This document shows positions 29,575-39,324 of a stretch of 64,000 bases of DNA, in pieces. Origin of the DNA: Alcaligenes ammonioxydans (GTDB lineage: Bacteria; Pseudomonadota; Gammaproteobacteria; Burkholderiales; Burkholderiaceae_B); assembly GCF_019343455.1 (NCBI RefSeq), contig NZ_CP049362.1, forward strand, positions 2,418,001-2,482,000. Reading direction: 5' to 3'. The notes under the pieces were generated by a model. The model was not told the origin of the DNA. It worked only from the letters and a program-made list of their open reading frames with translations, and searched no databases. Made by a program: the position numbers and the translations under genes. Positions within the stretch are counted from its first letter, which is position 1. Each line of letters opens with the position of its first letter.

Positions 29575-29605
29575 AAAAAAATGGCCCTTCAAAGGGCCAT
29601 TTTTG
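29575..29605. terminator. bidirectional terminator after the 109-residue hypothetical gene
   Basis: ATGGCCCT pairs with AGGGCCAT around a four-base loop, extended by A and T runs on either side. It lies ten bases past the stop of the minus-strand hypothetical gene. Confidence 0.85.
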
Positions 29606-29614
29606 CGCATCGGA

Positions 29615-29944
29615 CTAAAACTCCAGACAGTTAAAAAAACCAGGCAAGCGTGCATAGTTATCCATTAACTGAGCCAGGACATAGGTGCTGTCAAACGTCT
29701 CCAAGGCCAGCAGATTTTCCCGATAATCCTCATCAGCCAGGCCAACTGCACTGCGGCCTGGGTCCACCAACGCGCCGGCCAAGAGTTCGGACAATTTGGG
29801 GTCAGGCAGCTTTTCCAGCGCTGAACGCAAGGCCAACTCCTCATTCGTGAAGCCGACTTGTCCACCACGATCAGCTTGTAACGCCGCTTGCACCAAGGGC
29901 AACAACTTATCAATATCTTGCTTGCTAAGGTAAAACACATGCAT
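29615..29944 (-). CDS. hypothetical protein, 109 aa
   Basis: This is a soluble, acidic, mostly helical protein with no signal or membrane segment: MHVFYLSKQDIDKLLPLVQAAL, then a region with LEKLPDPKLSELLAGALVDP and a C-terminal NYARLPGFFNCLEF. I do not recognise the family. Evidence that it is real: the ATG has GGAGAG six bases upstream, codon use fits the backbone, and a strong terminator follows directly. An upstream in-frame extension of 41 codons lacks a ribosome site and was excluded. It is divergent from the outer-membrane protein gene. Confidence 0.7.
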   Translation of the reverse strand: MHVFYLSKQDIDKLLPLVQAALQADRGGQVGFTNEELALRSALEKLPDPKLSELLAGALVDPGRSAVGLADEDYRENLLALETFDSTYVLAQLMDNYARLPGFFNCLEF

Positions 29945-30050
29945 CACACGCTCTCCACAAATTGGTGATCGACTTGTCCAGCATACCGAAAGAAACACGG
30001 CAGGCGCCAGTGCGCCGTCACTGCTTACCGCTAAAAAGGGCCTCAGAACA

Positions 30051-30854
30051 ATGACATGGACACCCACTCATTTGCGCTATGAACACTTGGCTGCCTTGCT
30101 CCTGGCCGCCCTGCTTCATACCCAGGTGAACGCCCAGCAACCAGAACCCCTGCACGATAGCCCCCCCTCATCCCGCTACGCCGTGCAGATCACCCCTTAC
30201 GCCTGGATCACCGGCCTGTCTGGAGAGAGCTCTCCCTTCAAACGCGCCCCTTCACTGGATATTGAAAAGTCGTTCTCGGATGTATGGCACAGTCTGCGCG
30301 CAGCTGCTTTTCTCAATACCTGGTTGCGTCGCGACCGCTATGTGCTCAACAGCGACCTGCTTTATGTGAACACCCGTGAAAGTGAAGTGGTGGGCGGGCT
30401 GCCCTTGGTGAGTGCGGCAGAAGGAACGATGGACACGCGTCTCTTTATGGGAACCCTGCAAGGCGGCTATCGCTTCTATGATTCCGAGCAAGCCAGCCTG
30501 GACGCACTGGCCGGCTTTTCCTTCTGGGACATCCGCAGCCGTGCCCACCTGCGCATCGCGGGCCGAAGCCGTCACCATCAGGAAAGCTTCAACTGGGTAG
30601 ACCCCATGGTGGGACTGCGCGCGTTTTATCGTTTCAACCCGGAGCTCTCCACGCAGGCGCAAATTCACGTGGGCGGATTTAACGTGGGCTCACGTCTGAG
30701 CTATCAGGCCACCCTGACCCTGAACTACGATCTGTCAGAGAACTTTTCATTGACGGCCGGATACAAGATGCTGGATGTGAACTACCGCCGATCCGGCCAA
30801 GTCTTTGATGCACACCTGTCCGGTCCGGTGCTGGGTCTGAGCTGGCGTTACTAG
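30051..30854 (+). CDS. putative outer-membrane beta-barrel protein
   Basis: The 267-residue protein has an N-terminal signal (AALLLAALLHTQVNA, cut about residue 27). Its alternating polar/hydrophobic strands with many aromatic girdle residues (YAVQITPYAWITGLSG, LTLNYDLSENFSLTAGYKML) and a C-terminal aromatic residue in GLSWRY match the outer-membrane sorting signal. About eight strands seem likely. I cannot name the family more precisely. No strong ribosome site precedes the ATG. It is followed by a bidirectional terminator shared with katE. Confidence 0.75.
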   Translation: MTWTPTHLRYEHLAALLLAALLHTQVNAQQPEPLHDSPPSSRYAVQITPYAWITGLSGESSPFKRAPSLDIEKSFSDVWHSLRAAAFLNTWLRRDRYVLNSDLLYVNTRESEVVGGLPLVSAAEGTMDTRLFMGTLQGGYRFYDSEQASLDALAGFSFWDIRSRAHLRIAGRSRHHQESFNWVDPMVGLRAFYRFNPELSTQAQIHVGGFNVGSRLSYQATLTLNYDLSENFSLTAGYKMLDVNYRRSGQVFDAHLSGPVLGLSWRY

Positions 30855-30861
30855 GAAAATA

Positions 30862-30893
30862 GGAAAAGGGGCGCTCGAAAGCGCCCCTTTTCC
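30862..30893. terminator. bidirectional terminator between the outer-membrane protein gene and katE
   Basis: A perfect 14-bp stem (GGAAAAGGGGCGCT) with a CGAA tetraloop sits between two convergent genes. Confidence 0.85.
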
Positions 30894-30899
30894 CCGCTA

Positions 30900-32975
30900 T
30901 CAGGCCATTCCATCGACCTGATGACGGCGCTCCCAGAAACGCGTGGCTACCTTGCCAAGCAGGTCTTCTCCCGTCTTGATCACGAATACCCCCTTGTCTG
31001 CCGACACGCCTGCCCGATCCAGCAAAGGCTGCGCCCCCCCATCGTGACCGATGGCTTTGAGGTGACCATAAGCATCGGCCACGAAATCAACCGCCGCCTT
31101 GTTGGTACACAGTTTCAAGGCCTGTCCCTGTCCCAGCAACAAGGCCACCGCATCAAACAGGACCGACGGTGCCCCAGCAATCTTCTCATCGGCAGCCAGC
31201 GCCGTCCCGTCTGACAGCGTCACGCCTCCTACCTGAGGCGCAATCAGCTTGACCGCCACTCCCGCCTCCTGCGCACCGGTCAGCAGCATCTGCAGCAATT
31301 CCTTGTCAGCTCCATCCGTCAGCAAAATGCCCAGCATCCGGCCTGCGACGGGTGGCTTTTGAGCCAGTATCGACAAAGCCTTGGACGGTGGCATGTCTAC
31401 TGGCGGGCGGGCTGGTTTGGCCGCTGCCGGCAGCGTCAGGCCCAAGCCCTGGGCAGCCCGCTTGGCCAGATCCTCATCAATGATCCGCATATGCGAGAGC
31501 ACGCGCAGGCGAACATGATTGAGCTGGACCTTGGACAGCTCAAAGACCAGGCCCGCAATCAGATGCTCCTGCTCCACCTCCGTCTGGGAACGGTAAAACA
31601 GGCGTGCCTGGCTGTAATGATCAGCGAACGACTCTGCCCGGACACGCAGTTTCGCCCCGTCCTCCACGGTACTGGGAAAGCTGCGAAACCCCTGAGCCTG
31701 GGCACGAGGTCCACCCGGCTCACCGACCTCATCCAGACTGTTGGGCTCATAGGTCGCACGGCCTTTGGGAACCTGCATTTGCATCATGCCGTCGCGCTGC
31801 ATATTGCTAAAGGGGCAACGTGGCGCATTAATCGGGATCTGATGGAAGTTGACTGTTCCCAGTCGAGATTTCTGGGTATCCAGGTAAGAAAACAGTCGGC
31901 CCTGCAACAAAGGATCGTCGGTAAAGTCGATGCCGGGAATCACGTTGGAAGGCAGGAAAGCAACCTGTTCGGTTTCTGCAAAGAAATTGTCGGGGTAGCG
32001 ATCGAGCACCATACGGCCCACAATCTTGACGGGTACACTCTCCTCGGGGATCAGCTTGGTGGCGTCCAGCACATCGTAATCCTGCCGGTCCGCCCACTCT
32101 TGATCAAACACCTGCACGCCCAGCTCCCACTCCGGAAAAGCGCCGCTTTGAATGGCTTCGTATAAATCACGTCGCAGGTAGTCCGAATCCGCACCTGAAA
32201 TCTTGACGGCCTCATCCCACAAGGTCGACTGCAATCCCTGCTTGGGTTTCCAGTGAAACTTCACAAAATGCGACTTGCCCTGCGCATTCACGAAACGGAA
32301 GGTGTGTACGCCAAAACCCTGCATCATGCGAAAGGAACGAGGCAAGGCGCGATCCGACATCAGCCACATCACCGTATGTAACGATTCGGGCATCAGCGAG
32401 ACAAAGTCCCAGAACGTGTCATGGGCAGAGGCCGCCTGGGGAAAACCGCGGTCAGCCTCGGGCTTGACGGCATGAATCAGGTCCGGAAACTTGATGGCAT
32501 CCTGAATAAAGAACACGGGCATATTGTTGCCGACCAGATCCCAGTTGCCCTGTTCGGTATAGAACTTGACCGCAAAACCACGCACGTCACGCGGCGTGTC
32601 CTTGGATCCCTTGGAACCCGCTACGGTTGAAAAGCGGCAAAACACCGGCACCCGATGCCCTTCCTTTTGAAACACACAGGCCTGGGTCAGCTCCGGAATC
32701 GCCTGTGTACACTCAAAATAGCCATGCGCCCCCGTGCCACGAGCATGCACGATGCGCTCTGGAATGCGTTCGTGATCGAAATGAAATATTTTCTCTCGCA
32801 GGACAAAATCTTCCAGCAAAGTAGGACCGCGAGCCCCCAGGCGCAGGGAGTTCTGATTATCCGTAATCGGCATGCCATGATTGCTGGTCAAGGCGGTATG
32901 GCCCGCCTGATGCAACTCCCCTCCCTGACCCAGGGAGTCCTGATTGTTCGTCGCCGCTGATTTTTTCGTCACCAT
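30900..32975 (-). CDS. katE: large-subunit catalase HPII
   Basis: The enzyme decomposes hydrogen peroxide to water and oxygen. The 691-residue protein is a clade 2 catalase. Its core has the active-site histidine in [19 protein letters not shown], the distal Asn region [18 protein letters not shown] and the haem-ligand Tyr in [16 protein letters not shown]-terminal flavodoxin/GATase-like domain follows from about residue 540 ([20 protein letters not shown]). The N-terminus is long, as expected for HPII. The ATG taken has GGAGGACAT directly upstream; 49 residues of apparent upstream frame are excluded. It is monocistronic and probably stationary-phase expressed (inference). Confidence 0.96.
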   Translation of the reverse strand: MVTKKSAATNNQDSLGQGGELHQAGHTALTSNHGMPITDNQNSLRLGARGPTLLEDFVLREKIFHFDHERIPERIVHARGTGAHGYFECTQAIPELTQACVFQKEGHRVPVFCRFSTVAGSKGSKDTPRDVRGFAVKFYTEQGNWDLVGNNMPVFFIQDAIKFPDLIHAVKPEADRGFPQAASAHDTFWDFVSLMPESLHTVMWLMSDRALPRSFRMMQGFGVHTFRFVNAQGKSHFVKFHWKPKQGLQSTLWDEAVKISGADSDYLRRDLYEAIQSGAFPEWELGVQVFDQEWADRQDYDVLDATKLIPEESVPVKIVGRMVLDRYPDNFFAETEQVAFLPSNVIPGIDFTDDPLLQGRLFSYLDTQKSRLGTVNFHQIPINAPRCPFSNMQRDGMMQMQVPKGRATYEPNSLDEVGEPGGPRAQAQGFRSFPSTVEDGAKLRVRAESFADHYSQARLFYRSQTEVEQEHLIAGLVFELSKVQLNHVRLRVLSHMRIIDEDLAKRAAQGLGLTLPAAAKPARPPVDMPPSKALSILAQKPPVAGRMLGILLTDGADKELLQMLLTGAQEAGVAVKLIAPQVGGVTLSDGTALAADEKIAGAPSVLFDAVALLLGQGQALKLCTNKAAVDFVADAYGHLKAIGHDGGAQPLLDRAGVSADKGVFVIKTGEDLLGKVATRFWERRHQVDGMA

Positions 32976-33361
32976 ATGTCCTCCAATCGAATCACACAAC
33001 AAACCTCTTCCTTCAGAAGCGGCCTTAGCCGGTCTGCATGGCATGACCATTGCTACGCCCACGCGTTCGCATAACTGGCCAGAGGCTGGCAAACGATCTT
33101 TGCTCCTGACGGAACAAGGCACTTGTCACTCGGGACCGCTACCCTGACCAAGCGGGCAGTCTTAAAAGAGCCTAGAGGCTTTGCACAAGGCATGTGCGAA
33201 TCGATTTCTCGAAACGTAATCAAGCATGTCCACATTTTTTTATGCGAGCATTCGGCCCGGAAAGGCTGAGCTCTGGCATCATGCACGTGCTGTCGCTCTG
33301 TACGGCCCCTCATTACAGCCGCGCGGTCTGCGCGGCCTCGGTTTCTTTTTGGAATAACCTT
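32976..33361. other. intergenic between divergent katE and metallophosphoesterase genes
   Basis: About 385 bases, part of which is open in frame with the phosphoesterase. Both promoters should lie here, but I see no convincing -10/-35 pair, repeat or RNA gene. Confidence 0.4.
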
Positions 33362-34486
33362 GTGTTTCAAGTCGCTGCTCTCTGTTTTGCCCTGTACGTC
33401 GCCTGGCGATTGATCAAACCTCTGAAACTTCGGCCCTGGATCAAATATCTGCTCAGCGCGTTGGCGCTGGCCGCCACCCTGCATCACTATACGGTTGCTC
33501 TGTTCTGGGGCACGCGCGCCTCGCCGGAGATCCCTGCCGCCCTTATCATGGTCCTGGGCTGGGCATTTGGCAGTGTCCTGCTGGCCGCCAGCCTGACCCT
33601 GTTCACGGATCTGACCGGCCTGCTGATGCGTGTTCTTTACAAGCCACTTGGCCTGGTAATGCTGCGCTCGCCAACACTGCGCGCCGCTCTGGGTATCACG
33701 GCGCTGAGTTTGTCCGCACTAGCAGTGTGGCAAGCCGTGCAAGTACCCGAGGTGAAAACGGTCGAGGTGACCATTAAGGACTTGCCACCCGATCTGGATG
33801 GTTTCCGGATCGTTCAACTAACGGATCTGCACGCCAGCCGCCTGCTGCAAGGTCCTTGGATTGAGGCGATCGTGGAAAAGACACAGGCCTTGAATCCAGA
33901 TCTGATTGCCATTACCGGGGATCTGGTCGATGGCACTGTCGATGCACGTCGGGACGATGTGGCTCCCTTGCACGCTTTGTCAGCCCCTCAGGGAGTCTGG
34001 GTCATTGCCGGTAACCACGAGTACTACACTCAGTACCAGCCCTGGATAGCGCATTTCAAGAGTCTGGGGCTACGTTTGCTGTTGAACGAGCACAGCATTA
34101 TTCAGCGAAATGGCGCAGCCTTTGCCTTGGCGGGGATTACCGACAAGTCGGCTGCGGTGCACGGGCAGCCCATGCCGGATGTCGGTGCTGCCGTGGCCGG
34201 TATTCCGGCTGGCATGCCCATCATTATGCTGGGCCATCGACCAGACACCGCCAAAACAAGTGCTGCGGCAGGCGTGGCCTTGCAACTGTCCGGCCATACG
34301 CACGGCGGTCATATTCTGGGCATGCACAAGATCGTGCAGATGGCCAATGACGGCTATGTAGGTGGACTGTATCAAGTCGGCAACATGCAACTGTATGTCA
34401 GTTACGGAGCGGGACTATGGGCCGGCTTTCCGCTACGCCTGGGACGCGCATCAGAAATCACCTTGATTACCCTGCGCGCCCCTTAA
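33362..34486 (+). CDS. membrane-anchored metallophosphoesterase (YkuE-like)
   Basis: The 374-residue protein has four to five N-terminal membrane helices (to about residue 140) followed by a calcineurin-type phosphoesterase domain. The metal motifs are QLTDLHASR, AITGDLVDG, IAGNHEYY, LGHRPD and SGHTHGG, with all ligands present. Members act on phosphoesters or on lipid A/UDP-diacylglucosamine-type substrates; specificity is unknown. I chose the GTG before FQVAALCFALYVAWR because homologues begin there and a GGAATAA site precedes it. Earlier in-frame starts would add up to 56 residues of unlikely sequence. It is convergent with the AlkD-like gene. Confidence 0.85.
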   Translation: MFQVAALCFALYVAWRLIKPLKLRPWIKYLLSALALAATLHHYTVALFWGTRASPEIPAALIMVLGWAFGSVLLAASLTLFTDLTGLLMRVLYKPLGLVMLRSPTLRAALGITALSLSALAVWQAVQVPEVKTVEVTIKDLPPDLDGFRIVQLTDLHASRLLQGPWIEAIVEKTQALNPDLIAITGDLVDGTVDARRDDVAPLHALSAPQGVWVIAGNHEYYTQYQPWIAHFKSLGLRLLLNEHSIIQRNGAAFALAGITDKSAAVHGQPMPDVGAAVAGIPAGMPIIMLGHRPDTAKTSAAAGVALQLSGHTHGGHILGMHKIVQMANDGYVGGLYQVGNMQLYVSYGAGLWAGFPLRLGRASEITLITLRAP

Positions 34487-34510
34487 GACCGACCGCAACC
34501 CTTTCCCTTT

Positions 34511-35287
34511 TCAGGACACGCTGCGCAGCGCCCGTTTGCACACGCGCTGCACAGCCTTATCCTGCGGCGACTGCGTCTGCCATTGAACGCATAACGACCT
34601 TACCCACTGCGGCTGGTCCTTGGCCGCATCGTTCAGGTAGTTGGCGACCGAGTCTTGCACATAGACGCTATCATCCCGGTGCAACACCTGCAGGATGGGC
34701 AACATACGCTCTGGCTCCTTTTTCAGAACGGCGATATGTGCGCACCACACCCCTCGGGGGCGCAGGGCTTCACAGGCAAAACGGCGTAAATACGCTGAGT
34801 CCTCGTGCGCCCACCGTTGCAAGGTTTGGATCGATAGGTCCAGCTCGGCTACCAAGTGGGGACGCACCGCCATCCAGGCCCATTCGCGTACTCCAAAGTG
34901 TGGATCGTCCGCCAAGGGACGCAACGCCTCCAGACGTTCCGGCACGCTTAGCGATTCACGCGCGCCCACCATAAAACAGGCCCAACCTCGCACCACATCG
35001 GCGCGATGACCCAGGCAGCGCTTCCAGGCCCATTCGCCGTAGCGTTGCCACAGATACTCGCCCAGGCCTTTCATGCGTTTGAGTATGCCCAGCTGGGCCA
35101 GCGACTGAATATGCCGGACCGCGTGCTCATCGAGTTCAGGAAATACCACGGCCGCCAACACCCGCTGATCAATAGCCAAGGACTCGGTGAGGGTAGCGGC
35201 CGGCATTTCTCCTGTTGATAAAGCCTGGAGAACCTCAGCCGGTATATCCGCCACTTTGGCATAGCCAATGCGATTTTCTGTGTTCAT
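34511..35287 (-). CDS. HEAT-repeat protein of the AlkD/DNA alkylation repair type
   Basis: The 258-residue all-helical protein has repeated segments such as DPHFGVREWAWMAVRPHL, EDSAYLRRFACEALRPRGVW and DDSVYVQDSVANYLNDAAKDQPQWV, the pattern of AlkD-type DNA glycosylase-like proteins that wrap alkylated DNA. The tryptophan-rich WAWMAVRP region resembles the lesion-binding surface. Catalytic competence cannot be judged by eye. The ATG overlaps the MarR stop (ATGA), with GGAGAG upstream, so the two form one operon under MarR control. Confidence 0.8.
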   Translation of the reverse strand: MNTENRIGYAKVADIPAEVLQALSTGEMPAATLTESLAIDQRVLAAVVFPELDEHAVRHIQSLAQLGILKRMKGLGEYLWQRYGEWAWKRCLGHRADVVRGWACFMVGARESLSVPERLEALRPLADDPHFGVREWAWMAVRPHLVAELDLSIQTLQRWAHEDSAYLRRFACEALRPRGVWCAHIAVLKKEPERMLPILQVLHRDDSVYVQDSVANYLNDAAKDQPQWVRSLCVQWQTQSPQDKAVQRVCKRALRSVS

Positions 35288-35772
35288 GATGACTGCTCTC
35301 CACCCGCTGCCTTGCTCAACAGGGCCCCAAGCTGGACGCACTCCGCCGCCGACAAATGGCTGAACAATTGACCAATCCAGCGGGCGTGGGTTGCCACCAG
35401 CTGTTTCGCCAGCTCAGCACCTTGGGGACTGAGTTTCACCATGACAGAACGTCGATCCGCTTGGGCTGCAAAACGCTGCACCAAACCCGCTTTCAGCAAG
35501 CCATCCACCAGGGTTGTCACCGTTGCCCGCGTAATTCCGGCCCGCTCGGCCAATCGGTGGGAGGCCATGCCCTCGGGGGCGTTTTCCAATAAAAACAGCA
35601 GCACGAAACGCGCTTCGCTCAAACCGTGAGGGGCCAGCAAGGCCGCACAATCCCGATCAATCCGGGCCGATAAAGACAAGAGCTGAAAACAGAGCTCCAT
35701 ACCCTGAATGTTGATGCCCTTTTGCTGCCGGGCATGAGAGAGCAGAGCTTGGTATTTGGCGTCCAGTTTCAT
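35284..35772 (-). CDS. MarR-family transcriptional regulator
   Basis: The 162-residue winged-helix regulator has the recognition region GMASHRLAERAGITRATVTTLVDGLLKAGLVQR, the wing QADRRSVMVKLSPQG, and flanking dimerisation helices. A perfect palindrome begins two bases upstream of its ATG, so it almost surely represses its own operon, which also carries the AlkD-like gene. No Shine-Dalgarno sequence is present; the operator occupies that position, so the message may be leaderless or weakly translated (inference). Confidence 0.92.
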   Translation of the reverse strand: MKLDAKYQALLSHARQQKGINIQGMELCFQLLSLSARIDRDCAALLAPHGLSEARFVLLFLLENAPEGMASHRLAERAGITRATVTTLVDGLLKAGLVQRFAAQADRRSVMVKLSPQGAELAKQLVATHARWIGQLFSHLSAAECVQLGALLSKAAGGEQSS

Positions 35773-35774
35773 AA

Positions 35775-35801
35775 TTCGATATCAAATAGTTTGATATCGA
35801 A
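35775..35801. promoter_or_regulatory. MarR operator, perfect 12-bp inverted repeat
   Basis: Arms TTCGATATCAAA and TTTGATATCGAA are exact complements separated by TAG. The site starts two bases upstream of the marR start codon. Confidence 0.85.
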
Positions 35802-36189
35802 TCTTAATGTTTGACTCCATCAAAAACAAGCCCAATAACAAAGACGATTCCACGGTGCCAGCGTCAGGCCCCCTCTTTTTCCTTGGCACGGCCGCCCCGG
35901 CTCGCCAAGCTCGGCATTGCCCCCCCCAACAGGAAACTTTTTGCCTCCAGAGTGTCGCCAAAACTCGACAATGCCAAATTTTAAGGATGATGCGCACAAG
36001 ACAGGCCCACGCATGCGGTAAGGTATAAGGCTGGCCGGACTATGACACGCCATCTTGCAGACATAGCCCCGCACCCGCCCCACCGCCCCCGGCGGAACAG
36101 GCAAGGCATTGAACCGGCATCGGGATAAGGATCTGCTCCGGGCAGCCACCGATCATCAGCAGCACACATGGAATCCGTTTACTAGCATC
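35802..36189. other. intergenic between marR and the aminotransferase gene
   Basis: About 390 bases, C-rich on the plus strand, holding the divergent promoters. Part is open in frame with the aminotransferase, but homologues start later. No RNA gene or repeat was seen. Confidence 0.4.
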
Positions 36190-37473
36190 ATGAACAGCAT
36201 CAAGAAATCGAGCAAATTGGCGAATGTTTTGTACGATATTCGCGGCCCCATCATGGACCGGGCCAAGCAAATGGAAGACGAGGGCCAGCAACTGATCAAA
36301 CTGAATATCGGCAATCTGGCGGTGTTCGGTTTTGATGCCCCGGAAGAGATCCAGCTCGATATGATTCGTAACCTGCCCAACTCGGCGGGTTACTCGGACA
36401 GCAAAGGTATTTTTGCCGCGCGCAAAGCCGTCATGCACTACACCCAGCAACAGGGCATCAAGGGCGTGACGCTGGAAGATATTTACCTGGGCAATGGCGC
36501 TTCGGAGTTGATCGCCATGGCGACCAACGCGCTGCTGGACGATGGGGACGAGCTGCTTCTGCCCATGCCCGACTATCCCTTATGGACGGCTGTCACCAGC
36601 CTGTCAGGCGGCACACCCGTTCATTATCTGTGCGACGAATCCAATGGCTGGATTCCGGACCTGAACGACATCCGCGCCAAAATCACGCCGCGGACCAAAG
36701 GCCTGGTGGTCATCAACCCCAACAACCCCACTGGCGTGCTCTACCCTGATTCGGTCTTGCAAGCCCTGGTGGACATTGCACGCGAGTTCAATCTGGTGCT
36801 GCTGGCGGACGAAGTCTACGACAAGGTCCTGTTCGACGACATGAAGCACACCGCCATGGCCAGCCTGTCCTCCGACGTACTGACACTGACCTTCAACTCC
36901 CTGTCCAAGAGTTACCGCGCCTGTGGTTACCGCGCCGGCTGGCTGGTGATCTCCGGGGACAAGAAAGCCGGTGCCGACTACATCGAAGGCCTGAGCATGC
37001 TGGCCAATATGAAGCTGTGTGCCAACGTTCCCGGCCAATGGGCTATCCAGACTGCGCTGGGCGGCTACCAGAGCATTAATGACCTGGTTTGCGAAGGCGG
37101 CCGTCTGCGTCGTCAGCGCGATCTGGCCTATGAGCTGATTACGGCCATTCCGGGAGTCAGCTGCGTCATGCCTCACGCTGCCTTGTATATGTTCCCCCGT
37201 CTGGACCCCGAAATTTATCCCATCAAGGATGATCGTCAATTTTTCCTGCAACTGCTCGAAGCCACTCGCGTCATGCTGGTTCAGGGTACCGGCTTTAACT
37301 GGCCCCACCCCGACCACTTTCGCATGGTCTTTTTGCCGCACGAGCCCGACTTGCGCGAGGCAATCAACCGCATCGCCAAGTTCCTGAAAGAGTATCGGAT
37401 AAAGCACGGCACGGAACGCCCCGAGTTTTCTCAAACCCCGCTGGCCGCTGTAGACAGTACCGACGCCTCCTAA
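36190..37473 (+). CDS. alaA: alanine-synthesising PLP aminotransferase (AlaA-like)
   Basis: The enzyme transfers the amino group from glutamate to pyruvate to make alanine. The 427-residue class I aminotransferase begins MNSIKKSSKLANVLYDIRGPIMDRAK, the conserved AlaA N-terminus. It contains GNGASELIAM, NPNNPTGVLYP, the PLP Asp/Tyr region ADEVYDKVLFD and the lysine in NSLSKSYRACGYRAGW. In-frame codons upstream lack similarity and were excluded. It is followed by a terminator. Confidence 0.92.
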   Translation: MNSIKKSSKLANVLYDIRGPIMDRAKQMEDEGQQLIKLNIGNLAVFGFDAPEEIQLDMIRNLPNSAGYSDSKGIFAARKAVMHYTQQQGIKGVTLEDIYLGNGASELIAMATNALLDDGDELLLPMPDYPLWTAVTSLSGGTPVHYLCDESNGWIPDLNDIRAKITPRTKGLVVINPNNPTGVLYPDSVLQALVDIAREFNLVLLADEVYDKVLFDDMKHTAMASLSSDVLTLTFNSLSKSYRACGYRAGWLVISGDKKAGADYIEGLSMLANMKLCANVPGQWAIQTALGGYQSINDLVCEGGRLRRQRDLAYELITAIPGVSCVMPHAALYMFPRLDPEIYPIKDDRQFFLQLLEATRVMLVQGTGFNWPHPDHFRMVFLPHEPDLREAINRIAKFLKEYRIKHGTERPEFSQTPLAAVDSTDAS

Positions 37474-37487
37474 GCGAGAACTCGCCC

Positions 37488-37520
37488 AAAAACCAAGGAT
37501 GACCCATCCTTGGTTTTTTT
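37488..37520 (+). terminator. terminator after the aminotransferase gene
   Basis: CCAAGGATG pairs with CATCCTTGG around an ACC loop, with an A run before and seven T after. Confidence 0.9.
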
Positions 37521-37624
37521 ATAAGCCACTTCAATTCAGGAAAAACGCATCAGCAACCGCACTCGATTCGGGCGCAACCCCAGGAGCGACAGCGCCCCTG
37601 CCTGGATATGCGCCGCTGCGGCTT

Positions 37625-38527
37625 TCAAGAGAGCGGCGCGAGCAGTTCCCCAACCCACTCAATAAACGCCCGCAAGCGCACATTCGTATGCTTGTTACGG
37701 TGAAACGCCACATGCAAAGGCATGGGGTCCATGCTCCAGTCAGCAAACAAGGCTACCAAGCGGTTTTCCTGCACAGCTGCATTAGCCAGATAGTCGGGCA
37801 GACAAACCAGTCCCAGACCAGCCTCACCCGCTGCCAGATAGGCATTGCCATCGTTGACAGCCAACCCGCTACATCCCCGCACAACTACGCTTTCCTTGTG
37901 ACGACGCAAGGCATACGGAAACGGTTTGTTCTGATGCTCCCAAAGATAGCCCACCACCGAATGCTGCGAGCTATCCAGTTCGGTAGGATGGACTGGCGTC
38001 CCACACCGCTTCAGGTACGCCGGGGCGGCATATATCGCCAGACGCAAGCTCCCCACTCGCCTGGCTACTAAAGCCTGATCCTGAATCGGGCCACCTCGAA
38101 CCACGCAATCCACACTCTCATCGAGTAGATCCACAGCTTTATCACCCACCCCCATATCCAGTTGAATATCAGGGTAACGCTGATAAAAAGACGGTAAGGC
38201 AGGCACCAGCACGCGACTGGCCAACGAGCTGGGCACATCGACTCGCAAACGCCCGGCAGGCAAGGCCAAGACGTGCGCCAGATCCCGTTCTGTATTGTCC
38301 AGGTCAGTCAGCAGTTGCTGCACGCGCTCCACGTACAAGGCGCCTGCGCTGGTCAGACTGACCTTGCGCGTCGTGCGATTGAGCAGACTCACCCGCAAGT
38401 GGGCCTCCAGTTGCTGCACCAGATGCGTGGCCCGTGTCCGGCTGATATGCAAGGCCTGAGCCGCTTTGGTAAAGCTGCCGGTTTCCACCACCTTGGCGAA
38501 GGTGCGCATCGCTTCAAAACGGTCCAC
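37625..38527 (-). CDS. LysR-family transcriptional regulator
   Basis: The 300-residue protein has an N-terminal helix-turn-helix (FAKVVETGSFTKAAQALHISRTRATHLVQQLE) and a CrgA-type substrate-binding domain. The neighbouring RidA-family gene is divergent with about 140 bases between, so it is the likely target. The effector is unknown. Confidence 0.9.
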   Translation of the reverse strand: MDRFEAMRTFAKVVETGSFTKAAQALHISRTRATHLVQQLEAHLRVSLLNRTTRKVSLTSAGALYVERVQQLLTDLDNTERDLAHVLALPAGRLRVDVPSSLASRVLVPALPSFYQRYPDIQLDMGVGDKAVDLLDESVDCVVRGGPIQDQALVARRVGSLRLAIYAAPAYLKRCGTPVHPTELDSSQHSVVGYLWEHQNKPFPYALRRHKESVVVRGCSGLAVNDGNAYLAAGEAGLGLVCLPDYLANAAVQENRLVALFADWSMDPMPLHVAFHRNKHTNVRLRAFIEWVGELLAPLS

Positions 38528-38670
38528 GCATTATCTCCAAAGCGTAGTGGTCATTGTTTTGATTATAGAAACAGTGTGGTTCGTCATCCAGGGTTTATCC
38601 GCCCACGCCCAACGCCTACAGTAAATGACTTGATCAACTTCAGCCACTCAAGCCGGTAGAGGAACCCCGA

Positions 38671-39072
38671 ATGACTCCCTTACGCCAAGCCGTATTTCCT
38701 TCTGAGCGCCACGCCTTGTATGAACGTGCTCATTATTCGCCTGCGGTGCGCTGCAATGGCTTTTTGTTTGTATCAGGGCAGGTGGGCAGCCATCCAGATG
38801 GCACGCCCGAACCCGATCTGGAACAACAGATGCGTCTGGCCTTCGAGAACCTGCGTGCCGTATTGGCGGCCGCTGGCTGCACCTTCGCGCATGTGCTGGA
38901 CGTGACCCTCTTTCTGGTCGACCCCGAGAAGAATCTGGACACCTTGTGGAAAGTCTTGCCAGATTACTGGGGTGATGCGCCCTACCCGGCCCTGACCGGC
39001 CTCGGCGTGCCCTGGCTATCGGGTTTTCAGTTCGAGATCAAGGTGGTAGCCCAGCTTCCCCAGGGTGAATAG
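38671..39072 (+). CDS. RidA/YjgF-family protein
   Basis: Members hydrolyse reactive enamine/imine intermediates from PLP enzymes or act in ring-cleavage pathways. The 133-residue trimer-type fold shows FLFVSGQVGSHPDG, a conserved central stretch QQMRLAFENLRAVLAAAGC and VTLFLVDPEKN. The usual catalytic Arg near the C-terminus is not obvious (ALTGLGVPWLSG), so it belongs to a RidA-like subgroup other than the archetype and its function is open. Confidence 0.87.
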   Translation: MTPLRQAVFPSERHALYERAHYSPAVRCNGFLFVSGQVGSHPDGTPEPDLEQQMRLAFENLRAVLAAAGCTFAHVLDVTLFLVDPEKNLDTLWKVLPDYWGDAPYPALTGLGVPWLSGFQFEIKVVAQLPQGE

Positions 39073-39324
39073 AGGCCGGGCAATGCAGGGCAGCAAACCC
39101 CATCCCGACCTCTCGGCGCGAACGGTAGACACCTCGGCCATCTCCCCCCTCTCGACCATCTCAGGGTGGGAGGCAAGGTGTCTGCATCAGGACTCGTCCG
39201 CACGTCTGTTTGACGGAGGACACCATTTGCCAGGGCCGATCGAATCTCAGAAAGCTGTCCCACGATGCAGCCCCACTCTTGGATTCCACAAAAAGATCGG
39301 GCCTGGGCAGAACCTGGCTCACTC

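Noticed and set aside
29394-29576. Small minus-strand frame with LSAC resembling a lipobox
   Set aside because: No positively charged signal start, only a G run as ribosome site, and it ends at the leader of the next gene.
33194-33361. Longer N-terminus for the metallophosphoesterase
   Set aside because: The extra 56 residues are not hydrophobic or family-like, and the family begins at the first membrane helix.
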